DNA of 64,000 bases, from assembly GCA_000318405.1 (NCBI GenBank), contig KB291764.1:27594-91593 (forward strand), written 5' to 3'. The notes beneath the pieces were generated by a model that saw only the letters and a list, made by a program, of their open reading frames with translations, was not told the origin of the DNA and did not search any database. The first letter of the stretch is position 1. Every line of letters starts with the position of its first letter. The stretch is from Brevundimonas diminuta 470-4. GTDB taxonomy: Bacteria > Pseudomonadota > Alphaproteobacteria > Caulobacterales > Caulobacteraceae. The position numbers and the translations under genes were made by a program. Below, in pieces: positions 43,855 through 52,897 of this stretch.

Positions 43855-45093
43855 CTAGGGCGCGCTTTCGGCGAACCGGGATAGGGCGAAAAAAGAGAGA
43901 TCGATCCGGCTGGCGCTGTGCGTCAGTTTTTGCGCGACCGCCTCGCCGATCGCTGCGGCGTGTTTGAAGCCATGGCCGGAGCATGCCGAGACGACCTCGA
44001 TGCGCGGGTGGTCGGGGTGGCGGTCAATGATGAAATGGCTGTCCGGCGTCACCGTGTAGAGGCAGGCGGCGGCAAAGGACGGCTCTGGCAGGATCGATTG
44101 AAGCCGACCTCGGACATGAGCATCGAACATCCGACGCGAGTCTGACGCCGACGTCGCTCGGTCTACCGTGTCGGCTGGAACGCCGGGACCATAGGCTTCG
44201 TCCGCCACTTTCACCTGGCCGCCAAGGGAAGGGAAGCCGTAGAAGAAGTCGTCCCGCCCACTGCCGTGCCGCCAGATGAAAACGGGGGATCGGGACCATG
44301 CGCCCTCGACCTCGGCGCCCGCTGCGGTCGGGAACCAGTGCGTGACCTGCCGCGTGGTCGACAGCAGGGTGTCGAAAGGCGGCCCCAAGAGGCTTGCCGT
44401 CCATGCACCGGCGCTGACCACTGCGCGCTGCGAAAGCAGCTTTTCGCCATCGGCCAGGGTCGTGACGACATGATCGGCCTCCTGTCGGACGGATGCGACC
44501 CTGGACAGAGGAGACACCTCGGCGCCGGCGCGCTGAGCGCGTCCGAGTTGCGCGCGGATACAGGCCTCGACATGGAGGAAACCGGATGAGGCCTCGAAAT
44601 AGCCCGCCACCTCATCCCTGACCACAAACTGAGGATACCGCCTGCGGATCGCGTCGGCGTCCAGGAGTTCATGGGCGACGCCATGCTCGCGGGCCGCCGC
44701 GAGCGTCCGGTCGATAAAGGCCTGACCCGTTGGGCGCTCGTTCCTGTCCTCGGGGTCGGAGAGTATCAGGCAACCGACCTGGGAGAAGAGCGCCTCATCG
44801 CCCTCCGCCTCCAGTTCGCGCCAGATCTGCTGGGAGCGGACGGCCAGTGGAACATAGGCGGAGCCCTCTCCAATGGCCTGGCGGGTGATCCGTGACTGAC
44901 CATGGCTGGAGCCGAGCGCGTGGGGCGGGTTGAAACGGTCCAGGCCCCGCACCCGTGCGCCCGAGGCGGCCAGGGCGCTTAGAGTGGCGGACCCGGCCGC
45001 GCCAAGACCGATCACGACCACGTCGTAGACGGCGTTAGACCCGCGCCCGGCGCGCGGGGGGACCATGGAAGACGAAGCAGACGCCTGGGTCAC
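43855..45093 (-). CDS. Monomeric sarcosine / N-methyltryptophan oxidase-like flavoenzyme
   Basis: A 412-residue FAD enzyme that oxidises N-methyl (secondary) amino acids to the free amino acid, formaldehyde and hydrogen peroxide. I chose GTG 45093, which overlaps the upstream permease stop (GTGA). ATG 45066 is also possible. The FAD motif is DVVVIGLGAAGSATLSALAA. The motif ACLYTVTPDSHFIIDRHP contains the Cys that binds FAD covalently in SolA/MSOX. GHGFKHAAAIGEAVA is also typical. Coupling to ABC permeases implies the imported compound is its substrate. Confidence 0.83.
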   Translation of the reverse strand: MTQASASSSMVPPRAGRGSNAVYDVVVIGLGAAGSATLSALAASGARVRGLDRFNPPHALGSSHGQSRITRQAIGEGSAYVPLAVRSQQIWRELEAEGDEALFSQVGCLILSDPEDRNERPTGQAFIDRTLAAAREHGVAHELLDADAIRRRYPQFVVRDEVAGYFEASSGFLHVEACIRAQLGRAQRAGAEVSPLSRVASVRQEADHVVTTLADGEKLLSQRAVVSAGAWTASLLGPPFDTLLSTTRQVTHWFPTAAGAEVEGAWSRSPVFIWRHGSGRDDFFYGFPSLGGQVKVADEAYGPGVPADTVDRATSASDSRRMFDAHVRGRLQSILPEPSFAAACLYTVTPDSHFIIDRHPDHPRIEVVSACSGHGFKHAAAIGEAVAQKLTHSASRIDLSFFALSRFAESAP

Positions 45094-45779
45094 CGCCGGA
45101 CGCCCCGGTTCCTGTTGAAGCGGTTTGCGAGCAGGACCAGCGCGCCGCACACGAGGAAATAGAGGGCGCCGACGGTCAGGAATATTTCAGCCGGATAGAC
45201 CTGAAGCCGACCGTTCACCTGGCCTGCCACGGTTGTGAGTTCGGGCACATTGACGATGAAGGCCAGGGACGTGTCCTTGATCAGCATCACGCCCAGGCCG
45301 AGAGCGGAAGGCAGGATGTTGGGCAGGGCCTGGGGCGCCAGTATGCGACGCACGATCTGTCCCGGCGTGAAACCCAGCGCGTGTGCGGCTTCCGACTGAC
45401 CCGCCGGCAAGGCCCTGAAGCCCGCCACGACGAGATACATCACCGAAGCCGTATTGAAGGCGGTCAGGGCGACCACGACCATCACAGCCCCTGGCGCCGT
45501 ACCTCCGACCAGCAGCGGGATCAGGAAATAGAACCAGAAGATCAGGAACAGCAGCGGAACCGCGCGGATGAGATCGGCGAGGGGGAAAAGGAGGCGTCGC
45601 GCCAGGGTCGGGTGCAACCACCCCGCAACGCCCAGCGGCGCTCCGATCAGGATCGACAGCACGCCTGCCCAGAGCGCCATGATGACGCTCAGCAGCAGAC
45701 CGCCGATTTCTCCTTCTGGCGCACGGCCCCACAGGAGGTAGTCGAGGTTGTTGAGGATGACGCCGGGATCAAGAGCCAT
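45090..45779 (-). CDS. Amino acid ABC transporter permease (HisM/GlnP type)
   Basis: A 229-residue inner-membrane protein with about five hydrophobic segments. The EAA-like cytoplasmic loop (ALPAGQSEAAHALGFTPGQ) contacts the ATPase. It pairs with the upstream permease gene, 2 bp away. The following oxidase gene overlaps its stop. Confidence 0.88.
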   Translation of the reverse strand: MALDPGVILNNLDYLLWGRAPEGEIGGLLLSVIMALWAGVLSILIGAPLGVAGWLHPTLARRLLFPLADLIRAVPLLFLIFWFYFLIPLLVGGTAPGAVMVVVALTAFNTASVMYLVVAGFRALPAGQSEAAHALGFTPGQIVRRILAPQALPNILPSALGLGVMLIKDTSLAFIVNVPELTTVAGQVNGRLQVYPAEIFLTVGALYFLVCGALVLLANRFNRNRGVRR

Positions 45780-45781
45780 GA

Positions 45782-46513
45782 CTAGCGCCTTCCTCCCGGA
45801 TTCCGCGGCGCCAGGCGCGCCAGCACGCGGGCTAGGCCGAACCCTGACGCCAGATAGAAGAGGGTTCCGACCGCAAAGGCCTCAAGGGCGTGGGCGTTGT
45901 AGCTTTCGATCTGGCGCACCTGATAGGCGGTCTCGGCAAGACCGATGCCTGACGCCAGGGTCGAGTTCTTCAGAATGTTCAGGGTCTGGCCGATCATCGG
46001 CTGCCAGGCGTTGGCGAGGGCCTGAGGCAGCCGGATGTGGAGAAGGCCGGCCACGGGACTGAAGCCGAGGGCCCGCGCCGCTTCCGCCTGACCTTCGGGC
46101 ACTGCGGCTAGACCCGAACGCAGCTCCTCGGCGATGTAGGCCGAGAAAAACACGCCCAATCCGAAGGCAGACACCAGAAACTCTGCGCTGAGCAGAGACG
46201 GACCTTGAGGCAGGCGACCGACGCCATGATCCTGGCCGATCCAGGATCTGACCGTATCCGGCAGCAGACGGTAAACGGCGAAATACCAGAACAGCAACTG
46301 CACCAGCAGCGGTGTGTTGCGAATTACCTCGATCGCCGCCGTCGCGGATCCGCTGACGGCACGCCACGGCGTCAGTCGCAGGGCCAGCAGAAGGCCGCCG
46401 AGCAGAAAGGCGACTGCGGCTGCGATGACGGTCACCGCCAGACTGGTCAGGAAGCCCTGGGCGAGCCAGAGCGCGGGCAGGCCCGTCACCACGCCCTGAA
46501 GATCAAGGCTCAT
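45782..46513 (-). CDS. Amino acid ABC transporter permease (HisQ/GlnP type)
   Basis: A 243-residue inner-membrane permease, five or six hydrophobic segments. The family EAA loop is AVPEGQAEAARALGFSPVAG, and RNTPLLVQLLFWYFAVY is the classical HisQ/GlnP motif. It is homologous to the next permease, forming the usual heterodimer. Its start overlaps the ATPase stop by 4 bp. Confidence 0.88.
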   Translation of the reverse strand: MSLDLQGVVTGLPALWLAQGFLTSLAVTVIAAAVAFLLGGLLLALRLTPWRAVSGSATAAIEVIRNTPLLVQLLFWYFAVYRLLPDTVRSWIGQDHGVGRLPQGPSLLSAEFLVSAFGLGVFFSAYIAEELRSGLAAVPEGQAEAARALGFSPVAGLLHIRLPQALANAWQPMIGQTLNILKNSTLASGIGLAETAYQVRQIESYNAHALEAFAVGTLFYLASGFGLARVLARLAPRNPGGRR

Positions 46514-47304
46514 TCGTCCGTCGCCCCGTGCAGCGGCGACAGCACCCGGTCAAGAAAGAGGCGCGCGCGAGGATGGACGGTGGCGGTGAAGAAGACGTCG
46601 GGCGGCGCGATTTCGAGGATGCGTCCGGCGTCCATTAACACCACACGGTCGGCGACACGACGGGCGAAGCCCATCTCGTGGGTGACGATGACCAGGGTCA
46701 CGCCCTCGCGCGCCAGGGCCGCGATCACGGCCAGCACCTCGCCGATCGCCTCGGGGTCGAGGGCGGAAGTCGGCTCGTCCAGCAGGAGAATGCGCGGCCG
46801 CGACGCAAGCGCCCGCGCGATGGCGACACGCTGCTGCTGCCCGCCGGACAACTGATCCGGATAGTGGTCGGCCCTGTCCGGCAGGCCGACGCTCGTGAGG
46901 AGCTCTGTCGCCCGGGCGTCGGCGTCCGCCTGCGACCAGCCGTGAACCGTCGTCAGCGGAAGCGTGATGTTCCGACGCGCCGTGAGGTGGGCGAAGAGGT
47001 TGAACTGCTGAAAGACGAAGCCGACGTCCCCCCGCAAAGCGCGGAGCCCCTCGGTGGACAGGCTGGCCAGCGCTCGGCCGTCCAGGGAGATTTCGCCGCT
47101 TGTCTGCTCTTCCAACTGGTTGATCAGCCGGATCAGCGTGGATTTTCCTGATCCCGAGGGACCGCAAATGACGACCGTCTCGCCCGTTGCGATCTCAAGG
47201 GAAATGTCCGTCAACACGTCTGCGTCGCCGAAGCGCTTTGTTACTCCAGCAAGGCGGATGAGGGGCGAGGCGGCGCTTGACGCGGGAAGGGGCGTTTCAG
47301 TCAT
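46510..47304 (-). CDS. Amino acid ABC transporter ATP-binding protein (GlnQ type)
   Basis: A 264-residue ATPase with Walker A (VICGPSGSGKSTLIRLINQL), Q-loop (FVFQQFNLFAHLTARRN), signature (LSGGQQQRVAIARALA), Walker B (ILLLDEPTSALDPE) and H-loop (LVIVTHEMGFARRVADRV). All catalytic residues are intact. It is the first transport gene after the TonB receptor, 64 bp downstream of it. Confidence 0.93.
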   Translation of the reverse strand: MTETPLPASSAASPLIRLAGVTKRFGDADVLTDISLEIATGETVVICGPSGSGKSTLIRLINQLEEQTSGEISLDGRALASLSTEGLRALRGDVGFVFQQFNLFAHLTARRNITLPLTTVHGWSQADADARATELLTSVGLPDRADHYPDQLSGGQQQRVAIARALASRPRILLLDEPTSALDPEAIGEVLAVIAALAREGVTLVIVTHEMGFARRVADRVVLMDAGRILEIAPPDVFFTATVHPRARLFLDRVLSPLHGATDE

Positions 47305-47368
47305 AGCGAGGGGCCCGAAGGTTCAGAACCGGACGAGGCCGGAACGAACCTTCGGGCTTGATCCAATC

Positions 47369-49942
47369 TCAGAACCGGTAGTCGAGACGGACGAAGTATT
47401 GGCCGCCCAGCAGGCCGACAGGGCTGGAATAGTCCCAGGTCCAATCATACTGGGCCCTGCTGGCCGCATTCCGGGCTTCGTCGGGAACCTTGTCTGGCGT
47501 GACGTTGAACAGGTTGTTGGCGCCCGCCGTTAGTCTCAGCCCCTCGCGGATGTCGTAGCCGACCGACAGATTGGTGACGACGCTGTCTCCCAGGGTGTAT
47601 TCGCCTCCCGTGACGGAGTTGTAGCGGATCAGTTCCCCGAAGCGCGTGGCCTGCAGGTTCACGCCCCAGGGACCGTTGCTCCAGTTGACGTTGACGACCT
47701 GCTTGTCCTCGGGCGCGCGGTATTTGAAGGCGTACTGGTTCGCCAGCGACAGCACCTCGATATTGGGCAACTGGGCCAACTGGGACGGCACGGCCGAGAT
47801 GCGCGTCAGGTCGGTCTTGTTGAAGTTGAGCGCGAAGTTCCAGCGCACCCGCCCATAGGCGCCCAGATCGGTGTTGGCCTCCGCCGTGATGTCGACGCCG
47901 CGCGTGCGGGTGTCGCCGACGTCGGTGAAGTAGCGGACGATGATGTTGGTCCCGGCGGCATAGCCGGCCGATTGCAGCAGGTTGTCGATCAGCGTCGCCT
48001 GGGCGTTCGTCAAGGTGCGACCGCTGCCATCGACGGGGACGCCCGACGAGCGGTTGATGCCGATATTGGGCGAGGTGTTCAGTCGATGCTCGACCTCGAT
48101 CTGATAGGCGTCGACGGCGAACCGCCATCCCCCCAGTCGGCTGGTGACGCCCAGGGTGTAGTTGGTCGCTTCCTCGGGTTTGAGGGGCGTCGAGCCGAGG
48201 GCGAGCGCCGCGGCGGAATCGGGCTGGACCAGTCCGTTGAGAACGCCGGCCTGGTCGTTGGTGTTGGAATAGGAAGCCGCCACGAGACTGGGCGCATGGA
48301 AGCCATTGCTGACCGTGGCCCGGACAGCGAATGACGGGGTGAAGTCGTATCGCGTCGAGAGCTTGCCGGTATAGCTCTCGCCGAAGTCGGAATAGTGCTC
48401 CGCCCGGCCTGCGATATCCACGAACCACTTCGGCGTCAGATAGGTGGAGACCGCGCCATAGACCGCGTAGGAATCCCGGCTGACGTCCACCGCATCATCC
48501 GGCCGATAGCCGATCAGCCCAGACACGCCGACGCCGAAGTAGGAGTTGGGTTCGCCGGCCTTCAGCTTGTTGTTCTCGTGCTGGTACTGTGCGCCGACGG
48601 CGACATCGATCTCACGCTCGCCGACCTGGAAGGTGCGGCTGAGGTCCAGATTGTTCAGCCAGGCCGAATAGGTGCGCGCGCCGACGTAGAAATCGGTCTG
48701 CGCCCCCGGATAGGCGAGGGAGTAGTTCAGCGCGTTCTTGCTGAAGACATCCAGATGGTCGCGGCCGTAGCTGCTGCTGAAATCGTAGCGCCAGTCGCCG
48801 ATCTGACCTCTCAGGCCGCCCGTGATCTGAAGGTCGTCCTCGTCGATGACCTCCAGCGGCTGGAAGCCGTCCGGATATACGGACAGGCCGCCCGGATTGT
48901 TGATGAAGACGGTGTTGGGCAGGCGGTAGTTGATGGTGTCGTCGCCCTTGCGGTGCGCATAGGTGCCGAAGGCGTAGAACTCGGTGTTTGCGTCGATCTC
49001 ATATCCGAGGTTGGCCGACAGGCTGTAGGTGTCGGTCGCGTGGCGACCCTGGTTTTTCCAGATCTGCGGATCGCGCGTCGCCTCGCGAGGATCTGGGTCC
49101 GCGCCGGCGGGCAGGGAGTTGTTGGGGCCCAATCGCACGGGCAGGCCGGTGATCCGGTCGATGGCGGGATAGTAAAGGTAGCTGGAGCGTATCTCCGGAT
49201 TGCGCACCGCCCGTTCCTGGATGATCGCCTCGGCCCCCAGGTTGAGGTAGCCGCGGCCGTCAGCGAAGCTCCAGCCGTGCGTGCCCCGGGCGATGTAGAC
49301 CGCGCCGTCGCCCTCGTAGGTGGCTCCGGCCTGGACCGAGAGGGTGGAGGGCTGGGCTCCAGACTTCAGGATGATGTTGATCACGCCGGCGATGGCGTCC
49401 GATCCGTAGACGGCCGAGGCGCCGTCCCGCAGCACCTCGATCCGCTCAATGGAGTCGCCGGGGATCAGGGCGAGGTCGACAGGAACCGAACCCGCAAAGC
49501 CGTCGTAGTTGACCACGGCCGTGGTGTGGCGGCGTTTTCCGTTGACCAGCACCAGGGTGTAGGCGGGATCCAGTCCGCGCAGTTGGGCGCCCCGCACAAG
49601 CGCGCCAAGGTCGGGCTGAACCTGGGCGGGCAGGTTGAAGGACGGGAGGAGCAGGTTCAGCGCTTCCAGGACGTTCGGCGCGCCTGTGTTGACGACGGCG
49701 TCGCCGGAGATGACGTCTATCGGGGAGGCGCTGTTGGCGACGGTGCGGCCGGTGGCCCGTGTCCCGGTGACGATGATCTCATCAACGGTGGCGACCGATT
49801 GGTCCGGACGAGAGGCCTCGGCGGAGGTTTGAGCCTGGGCGGAGAAGGCCAGGCTGGAGAGCGCCAGGATGCTGGCGCTGGCCAGAATGGCCTGGTTTGC
49901 GGAGTCGCGTTTCAAGGCAGGGATTCCATGTGCGTAAGGCAT
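47369..49942 (-). CDS. TonB-dependent outer-membrane receptor
   Basis: An 857-residue protein. A signal peptide (cleavage near AFSAQAQ) leads to a TonB box-like VDEIIVTGTR at about residues 53-62. A plug domain has SASPIDVISGDAV, RGLDPAYTLVLVNGKRR and GASAVYGSDAIAGVINIIL. A beta barrel ending in Phe (RLDYRF) follows. Ligand is unknown. The lack of siderophore biosynthesis genes and the link to an amino-acid ABC system argue for uptake of an amino-acid-like or catechol-containing compound. Confidence 0.92.
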   Translation of the reverse strand: MPYAHGIPALKRDSANQAILASASILALSSLAFSAQAQTSAEASRPDQSVATVDEIIVTGTRATGRTVANSASPIDVISGDAVVNTGAPNVLEALNLLLPSFNLPAQVQPDLGALVRGAQLRGLDPAYTLVLVNGKRRHTTAVVNYDGFAGSVPVDLALIPGDSIERIEVLRDGASAVYGSDAIAGVINIILKSGAQPSTLSVQAGATYEGDGAVYIARGTHGWSFADGRGYLNLGAEAIIQERAVRNPEIRSSYLYYPAIDRITGLPVRLGPNNSLPAGADPDPREATRDPQIWKNQGRHATDTYSLSANLGYEIDANTEFYAFGTYAHRKGDDTINYRLPNTVFINNPGGLSVYPDGFQPLEVIDEDDLQITGGLRGQIGDWRYDFSSSYGRDHLDVFSKNALNYSLAYPGAQTDFYVGARTYSAWLNNLDLSRTFQVGEREIDVAVGAQYQHENNKLKAGEPNSYFGVGVSGLIGYRPDDAVDVSRDSYAVYGAVSTYLTPKWFVDIAGRAEHYSDFGESYTGKLSTRYDFTPSFAVRATVSNGFHAPSLVAASYSNTNDQAGVLNGLVQPDSAAALALGSTPLKPEEATNYTLGVTSRLGGWRFAVDAYQIEVEHRLNTSPNIGINRSSGVPVDGSGRTLTNAQATLIDNLLQSAGYAAGTNIIVRYFTDVGDTRTRGVDITAEANTDLGAYGRVRWNFALNFNKTDLTRISAVPSQLAQLPNIEVLSLANQYAFKYRAPEDKQVVNVNWSNGPWGVNLQATRFGELIRYNSVTGGEYTLGDSVVTNLSVGYDIREGLRLTAGANNLFNVTPDKVPDEARNAASRAQYDWTWDYSSPVGLLGGQYFVRLDYRF

Positions 49943-50122
49943 GCGCCAGCCGTCTCTTCCGGCGTTCCGGAGCGAGTACAGGCCTTGCAGCGCAGCGGCT
50001 GTGTTGGGGAGGAAAAGCGTCGCGCGCAGAGATCCGGCGGACCGCCGGCCTTGAGCCCGAAGGCCCGTTGCGCAAGGCCGTCTGCGCCGGTCGCATGGGA
50101 GCGCCCGGCGCGGAGCTGGACC

Positions 50123-50878
50123 TTAGGTTTCGATCGCCACGTGCGGTCGGGTGTTGGGGTAGATCACCTCGATCAGAGGTTTGCCGTCCGCGTCGGTCGG
50201 CGTCCGCATGCCGTAAGCATTGACGGGTTGGGCCCGGTTCACCCAGAGGGTGTAGTAAAGGTGGTCGGCGCGCGGGTCATCCGTATTGGGATGCAGCAGG
50301 ATCGTCAGCCCCAGGCTGTTCAATTGCAGCCAAGGAACGATCACCGGCAACTGCTCTGGCACGAAGCCGAAATAGAAGGACGGCGTCACGTGCGGACCAC
50401 GGGGACCCTGGTTCCAGTTGCCTAGTTCGACGTCGAACCGGTCGGCCACCCACTGCCGAAGCTGAACAGCCTTCTTATAGCTGTCTTCGTCGAAATAGAC
50501 GTGTGCGTGATAGCTCTTGATGTCCGTGTAGGCGCGCGGCTGCGTCGGCAGCGTCTGTTCGTTGGGGCGAACGCTGTCAGGCGCGGGCGTCGCTTCATGG
50601 ATGGTGTCGTAACCCCAAGGGCTGCGCCCGTCCGGCGGCGGTGTCTGCAGCGCGGTCGTCTGCGAAGCGGGTAGACCGGACGAAGATCGGGCGGCGGGCC
50701 CTGCCGCGTTCGCCGTCGCCTGGGCTGCGCGGGCCGGCGCGGCCGCTCCGAGAGCCGCAAGGCCGGCCGCCACGCCCGAGCCGGCGAGCAGCGCGCGTCT
50801 GCCTGGCGACAGAAGGTCGGCCCAGGCTTCGTCAACGTCGATATCGACCCCCGTCGATCGTCCGGCTTTTTTACTCAT
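50123..50878 (-). CDS. Tat-exported DOPA 4,5-dioxygenase-like protein
   Basis: A 251-residue protein with a Tat-like leader (SPGRRALLAGSGVAAGLAAL, ending ARA-AQ), so it probably folds in the cytosol and works in the periplasm. The C-terminal 130 residues match the aromatic-ring-opening DOPA dioxygenase family (PF08883-type). Histidines are in SYHAHVYFDEDSYKKA, GPHVTPSFYFGF, LLHPNTDDPRADHLYYTLWV. This family is unrelated in fold to the YgiD protein at 8068-8823. It lies 180 bp upstream of the TonB receptor in the same direction. A periplasmic location for this enzyme is unusual. Confidence 0.8.
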   Translation of the reverse strand: MSKKAGRSTGVDIDVDEAWADLLSPGRRALLAGSGVAAGLAALGAAAPARAAQATANAAGPAARSSSGLPASQTTALQTPPPDGRSPWGYDTIHEATPAPDSVRPNEQTLPTQPRAYTDIKSYHAHVYFDEDSYKKAVQLRQWVADRFDVELGNWNQGPRGPHVTPSFYFGFVPEQLPVIVPWLQLNSLGLTILLHPNTDDPRADHLYYTLWVNRAQPVNAYGMRTPTDADGKPLIEVIYPNTRPHVAIET

Positions 50879-51292
50879 AGTCTTGTCCCCGAAATCCGAA
50901 TTGCGGCGTCCAGCGGCTTTTTGGGAGGGCCTGGAACTGAACGTCGTTGGATATGGCTAGCTTGGCGAGCCCAGGTCCCGGTAATGAGAAAAACGGCGTT
51001 TGCTTTAGAAAATCTGATCTGCTGGGGTTCGAGGTCTTGCCGATGTTCGCGAGCCCATCCGCGAAGTCGCCTCTGTCTTTGTCGGCATGAATTGGAGCCG
51101 CGACCGGCCGGAGCGAGAAGCGTCCGGGGCGGAATGGGAGCCTGAGAGGGAGGCGGGGACTTTACTACGGAAGCGCCTGACACCAGCCGCGACCGAGTTT
51201 GGAGCGGCCTTAGACGCGGTTGTCGTGCCCCAGACATCCAAAGGCAAGCCCCGTAGATAGGCTCTATCTCTAGTGATGCGTGGGGGAGGAAA
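50879..51292. other. Intergenic region downstream of tRNA-Val
   Basis: No securely called gene. A plus-strand frame at 51087-51260 encodes 57 residues (MNWSRDRPEREASGAEWEPE, stop TAG). It is open upstream to about 51020 but lacks a ribosome-binding site. An AT-richer segment near 50980-51020 may hold the promoter of the dioxygenase gene. The position 3' of a tRNA gene is a common integration point, but I see no integrase or direct repeat of the tRNA end. Confidence 0.4.
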
Positions 51293-51367
51293 TGGTGGAC
51301 GCGACAGGGATTGAACCTGTGACCCCCTCGGTGTGAACGAGGTGCTCTCCCGCTGAGCTACGCGTCC
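51293..51367 (-). tRNA. tRNA-Val (anticodon CAC)
   Basis: On the minus strand the sequence starts GGACGCGTAGCTCAGCGGGA. It folds into a 7-bp acceptor stem (GGACGCG/CGCGTCC), a D arm, and an anticodon stem CCTCG/CGAGG with loop TTCACAC (anticodon CAC, reading GUG). It has the GGTTCAATCC T-loop and an encoded CCA (51295-51293). At 75 nt it has normal length. Confidence 0.93.
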
Positions 51368-51471
51368 GCCTGGAACGGGGCGGTCAGTGACTGCGCCGTC
51401 GGGAGGCGGGGACATAACCCGCGATTCCGGCGACGGCAAGCCTCAAATCATCAAATAGCTGCGTCGCTTGC

Positions 51472-52761
51472 TCAGATTCCCGCCGCCCGCACGCCGTCAG
51501 GCGTTTCATCTTCCGGATCACCCGGCAGCCAGGCCACGTGGCCGTTATAGATGTCCTGATTGAGGATGCCTTCTTCCTTGGCGACTAGCACCGGCACGAC
51601 CATCTGGCCGGTCACATTGGTGGCGGTGCGCATCATGTCGATGATGCGGTCGATGGCGATGATGTAGCCGACGCCTTCCAGCGGCAGTCCCGCCGTGGAC
51701 AGCGTCAGGGTCAGCATGACGATGCTGGTCCCCGGCACGCCCGCCGTGCCCAGCGACCCCAGCACCGCCGTCAGGCCGATCAGGACGTACTGCGTCAGCG
51801 TCAGGTCGATCTGGAAATACTGGGCGATGAAGATGGAGGCGATGGCCGGATAGATGGCGCCGCACCCGTCCATCTTCACATTGGCGCCCAGAGGCACGGC
51901 GAAGGCGGCATAGGCCTGCGGCACGCCCAGCCGCTCGACTGTCTGGCGCAGGGTGACGGGCAGGGTGCCCAGCGACGACGAGGTGGCGAACGCCGTCTGC
52001 ATGGCCGCAGCGCCGCCGCGGAAGAAGCTGAGAACCTTCAGCCCATGCAGCTTCAGCAGGCCCGAATAGACGACGAAGATGTGGAACAGGCAGGCCGCAT
52101 AGATGGCGAAGATGAACTTGCCCAGCGGCAGCAGCGCCTCCCAGCCATAGCCGCCGACGACCGAACCGATCAGGCCGAACACCCCGAACGGCGTCAGCTG
52201 GATCACCCAGCGGGTGATGCGGAAGATCAGGGCCGCGCCCTCATCCACCAGCCTGCGCGCGTTCTGCGCCCGATCGCCCAGCGCCACCAGCGCCGCGCCC
52301 AGCAGCGCCGAGAAGAAGATGATCTGCAGCACCTTGCCCTCGGCCAGCGAGGCGAAGGGATTGGTCGGCACGACGCCCAGCAGGACCTGCAACGGCGAGG
52401 GAATCTCGCGCGCCTTCACCTCGCCCAGCGGCAGATCTGACAGGCCGACGCCCGGATTGATGATGTGACCGAACGCAAAGCCGACCAGCACGGCCAAAAG
52501 GGAGGTGACGGCGAACCAGACGATGGTCCGCACGCCCAGCCGCACGGCGCCGACGCCTTCGCCCAGCTTGGCGATCGAACTGGCGATGGTGAACAGCACC
52601 AGCGGCGCCACAACCATGCGGATCAGGTTCAGATAGACGTCGCCGATGGGCTGAAGCCAGACGACGGCCTGCTCGCGCAGGATCAGGCCGGCGATTATGC
52701 CCAGGGCGAAACCGGCGGCGGTGCGCTGCCACAGGGGAATGGCGAAGAAGCGACGAAGCAT
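51472..52761 (-). CDS. Dicarboxylate/amino acid:cation symporter (DAACS family)
   Basis: A 429-residue membrane symporter from ATG 52761; the frame extends to 52788. Family signatures are present: the serine-rich AFATSSSLGTLPVTL, the motif LGANVKMDGCGAIYPAIASI, and TAGVPGTSIVMLTLTL (re-entrant loop). It imports C4-dicarboxylates, glutamate or aspartate with Na+ or H+. It cannot be assigned between DctA and GltP by eye. It is monocistronic. Confidence 0.88.
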   Translation of the reverse strand: MLRRFFAIPLWQRTAAGFALGIIAGLILREQAVVWLQPIGDVYLNLIRMVVAPLVLFTIASSIAKLGEGVGAVRLGVRTIVWFAVTSLLAVLVGFAFGHIINPGVGLSDLPLGEVKAREIPSPLQVLLGVVPTNPFASLAEGKVLQIIFFSALLGAALVALGDRAQNARRLVDEGAALIFRITRWVIQLTPFGVFGLIGSVVGGYGWEALLPLGKFIFAIYAACLFHIFVVYSGLLKLHGLKVLSFFRGGAAAMQTAFATSSSLGTLPVTLRQTVERLGVPQAYAAFAVPLGANVKMDGCGAIYPAIASIFIAQYFQIDLTLTQYVLIGLTAVLGSLGTAGVPGTSIVMLTLTLSTAGLPLEGVGYIIAIDRIIDMMRTATNVTGQMVVPVLVAKEEGILNQDIYNGHVAWLPGDPEDETPDGVRAAGI

Positions 52762-52897
52762 GACGACCCTTGGGAAGAAGCAGGTCAATCTATGTGTTTC
52801 GCAGCCGCGAAGACGGCAACAGCCTCAGGTTCGGATGATGGATAGAAGTTCTAAAGCTGCCTTTAGTTTTTCTACTCTCGCCAGGGGAGGGGCGCGG

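Noticed and set aside
48395..50425. 676-codon plus frame opposite the TonB receptor
   Set aside because: Antisense shadow of a clear TonB-dependent receptor; Gly/Val/Asp-rich with no domain.
50879..51292. Genomic-island junction at tRNA-Val
   Set aside because: No integrase gene and no direct repeat of the tRNA 3' end was found in the window.
51005..51439. A 144-codon minus frame across the tRNA
   Set aside because: It includes the antisense-free translation of the tRNA gene itself (VAQRESTSFTPRGSQVQS), a well-known artefact.
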